DNA from: Spirochaetia bacterium
Lineage (GTDB): Bacteria; Spirochaetota; Spirochaetia; Treponematales; Breznakiellaceae
Direction of reading: 5' to 3'
Length of the DNA stretch: 6,359 nucleotides
Assembly: GCA_025997615.1 (NCBI GenBank)
Contig: BNUV01000116.1
Span: forward strand, 1-6,359
The stretch's first letter is position 1; every line of letters begins with the position of its first letter. Positions 6,077 to 6,359 of this stretch are shown here, piece after piece. The notes beneath the pieces are model-generated. The model did not search any database and was not told where the DNA came from. It was given only the letters and a program-made list of their open reading frames with translations. A program made the translations under genes and the position numbers.

Positions 6077-6083
6077 CAGTATA
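6065..6083 (+). terminator. Hairpin spanning the xylB stop codon (no U-tract)
   Basis: TATACTGC-TTA-GCAGTATA is a perfect 8-bp inverted repeat with a 3-base loop, and the xylB stop TAG lies at its apex (6074-6076). AT-rich sequence without a run of T follows, then the xylA ribosome binding site. It is more likely an intercistronic stability or attenuation element than a true rho-independent terminator, but its function is inferred only from its shape and place. Confidence 0.45.
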
Positions 6084-6106
6084 TATAAATAAATCAGGAG
6101 GATACT

Positions 6107-6359
6107 ATGGCGGATTATTTTGTGGGAAAAAAAGAATACTTCCCCGGCATCGGCAAGATCAAATACGAGGGGCCCAAGAGCACGAATCCTTTGGCGTTCA
6201 AGTATTATGATCCTGAAAAAGTAGTGGGTAAAAAAAAGATGAAGGATCATCTCCGTTTTGCCGTGGCTTACTGGCACAGTTTCTGCGCAGACGGTACCGA
6301 TCCTTTCGGCGCCGCCACTCAGGCTCATCCCTGGATCGTGGATGCAAAAACGCCTTTGG
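6107..6359 (+). CDS. xylA: Xylose isomerase, class II (partial, N-terminal part)
   Basis: The enzyme interconverts D-xylose and D-xylulose (and glucose and fructose) in the cytoplasm, using divalent metal ions. The first 84 residues are visible, out of an expected 435-445 for this class. They start [20 protein letters not shown] and carry the class II signature of the N-terminal extension: [19 protein letters not shown] (about 25-43), then [15 protein letters not shown], then DPFGAAT and HPW. This matches the Thermotoga type (STNPLAFRFYDP, DHLKFSVAFWHTF, DPFG). The catalytic His and the metal ligands lie beyond the right edge. The start is fixed by CAGGAGG about 4-5 bases upstream. The gene is 30 bp downstream of xylB and supplies its substrate; the gene order here is xylB then xylA, whereas many operons have xylA first. 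Confidence 0.96.
   Translation, partial: MADYFVGKKEYFPGIGKIKYEGPKSTNPLAFKYYDPEKVVGKKKMKDHLRFAVAYWHSFCADGTDPFGAATQAHPWIVDAKTPL

Overview
The window holds two divergently transcribed blocks. The left part (about 1-3648, minus strand) is the front of an F1Fo ATP synthase operon: a short unrecognised helical protein, then atpB (a), atpE (c), atpF (b), atpH (delta) and the first two thirds of atpA (alpha). The right part (about 3766-6359, plus strand) carries a LuxR/NarL-type response regulator followed by xylB (xylulokinase) and the start of xylA (xylose isomerase). A divergent intergenic region of 117 bp separates the blocks. No rRNA, tRNA, CRISPR array, insertion sequence or mobile element is visible.

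Organism: a bacterium of moderately high GC content with good Shine-Dalgarno sequences and tightly packed operons. The phosphorylative xylose pathway (XylA then XylB, with a class II XylA) points to a sugar-fermenting lifestyle. The general look of the proteins fits an anaerobe, and a spirochaete of the Treponema group is my best guess. That is an impression, not something the window proves.

ATP synthase block: the membrane sector genes (a, c, b) precede the F1 genes (delta, alpha), the common bacterial order; gamma, beta and epsilon presumably lie beyond the left edge. Junctions are very tight: the atpB stop lies against the atpE ribosome binding site, atpF and atpH share one base in TGATG, and atpH and atpA abut as TAAATG. 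This suggests one transcript with translational coupling. The usual leading atpI gene is absent from its normal place. A 171-residue soluble, mostly helical protein of unknown function sits there instead, 24 bp upstream of atpB.

Xylose block: XylA converts xylose to xylulose and XylB phosphorylates it to xylulose 5-phosphate for the pentose phosphate pathway. The regulator upstream has a normal HTH but its receiver lacks the phospho-accepting aspartate (Gly in its place), so it probably works without phosphorylation. Whether it controls xylBA, the atp operon or something else cannot be told from the sequence.

The points most worth a second look are the aspartate-less receiver, the unknown protein heading the atp operon with a promoter placed as for a leaderless mRNA, a c-subunit ion site that mixes sodium-type and non-sodium residues, and a hairpin that spans the xylB stop codon.
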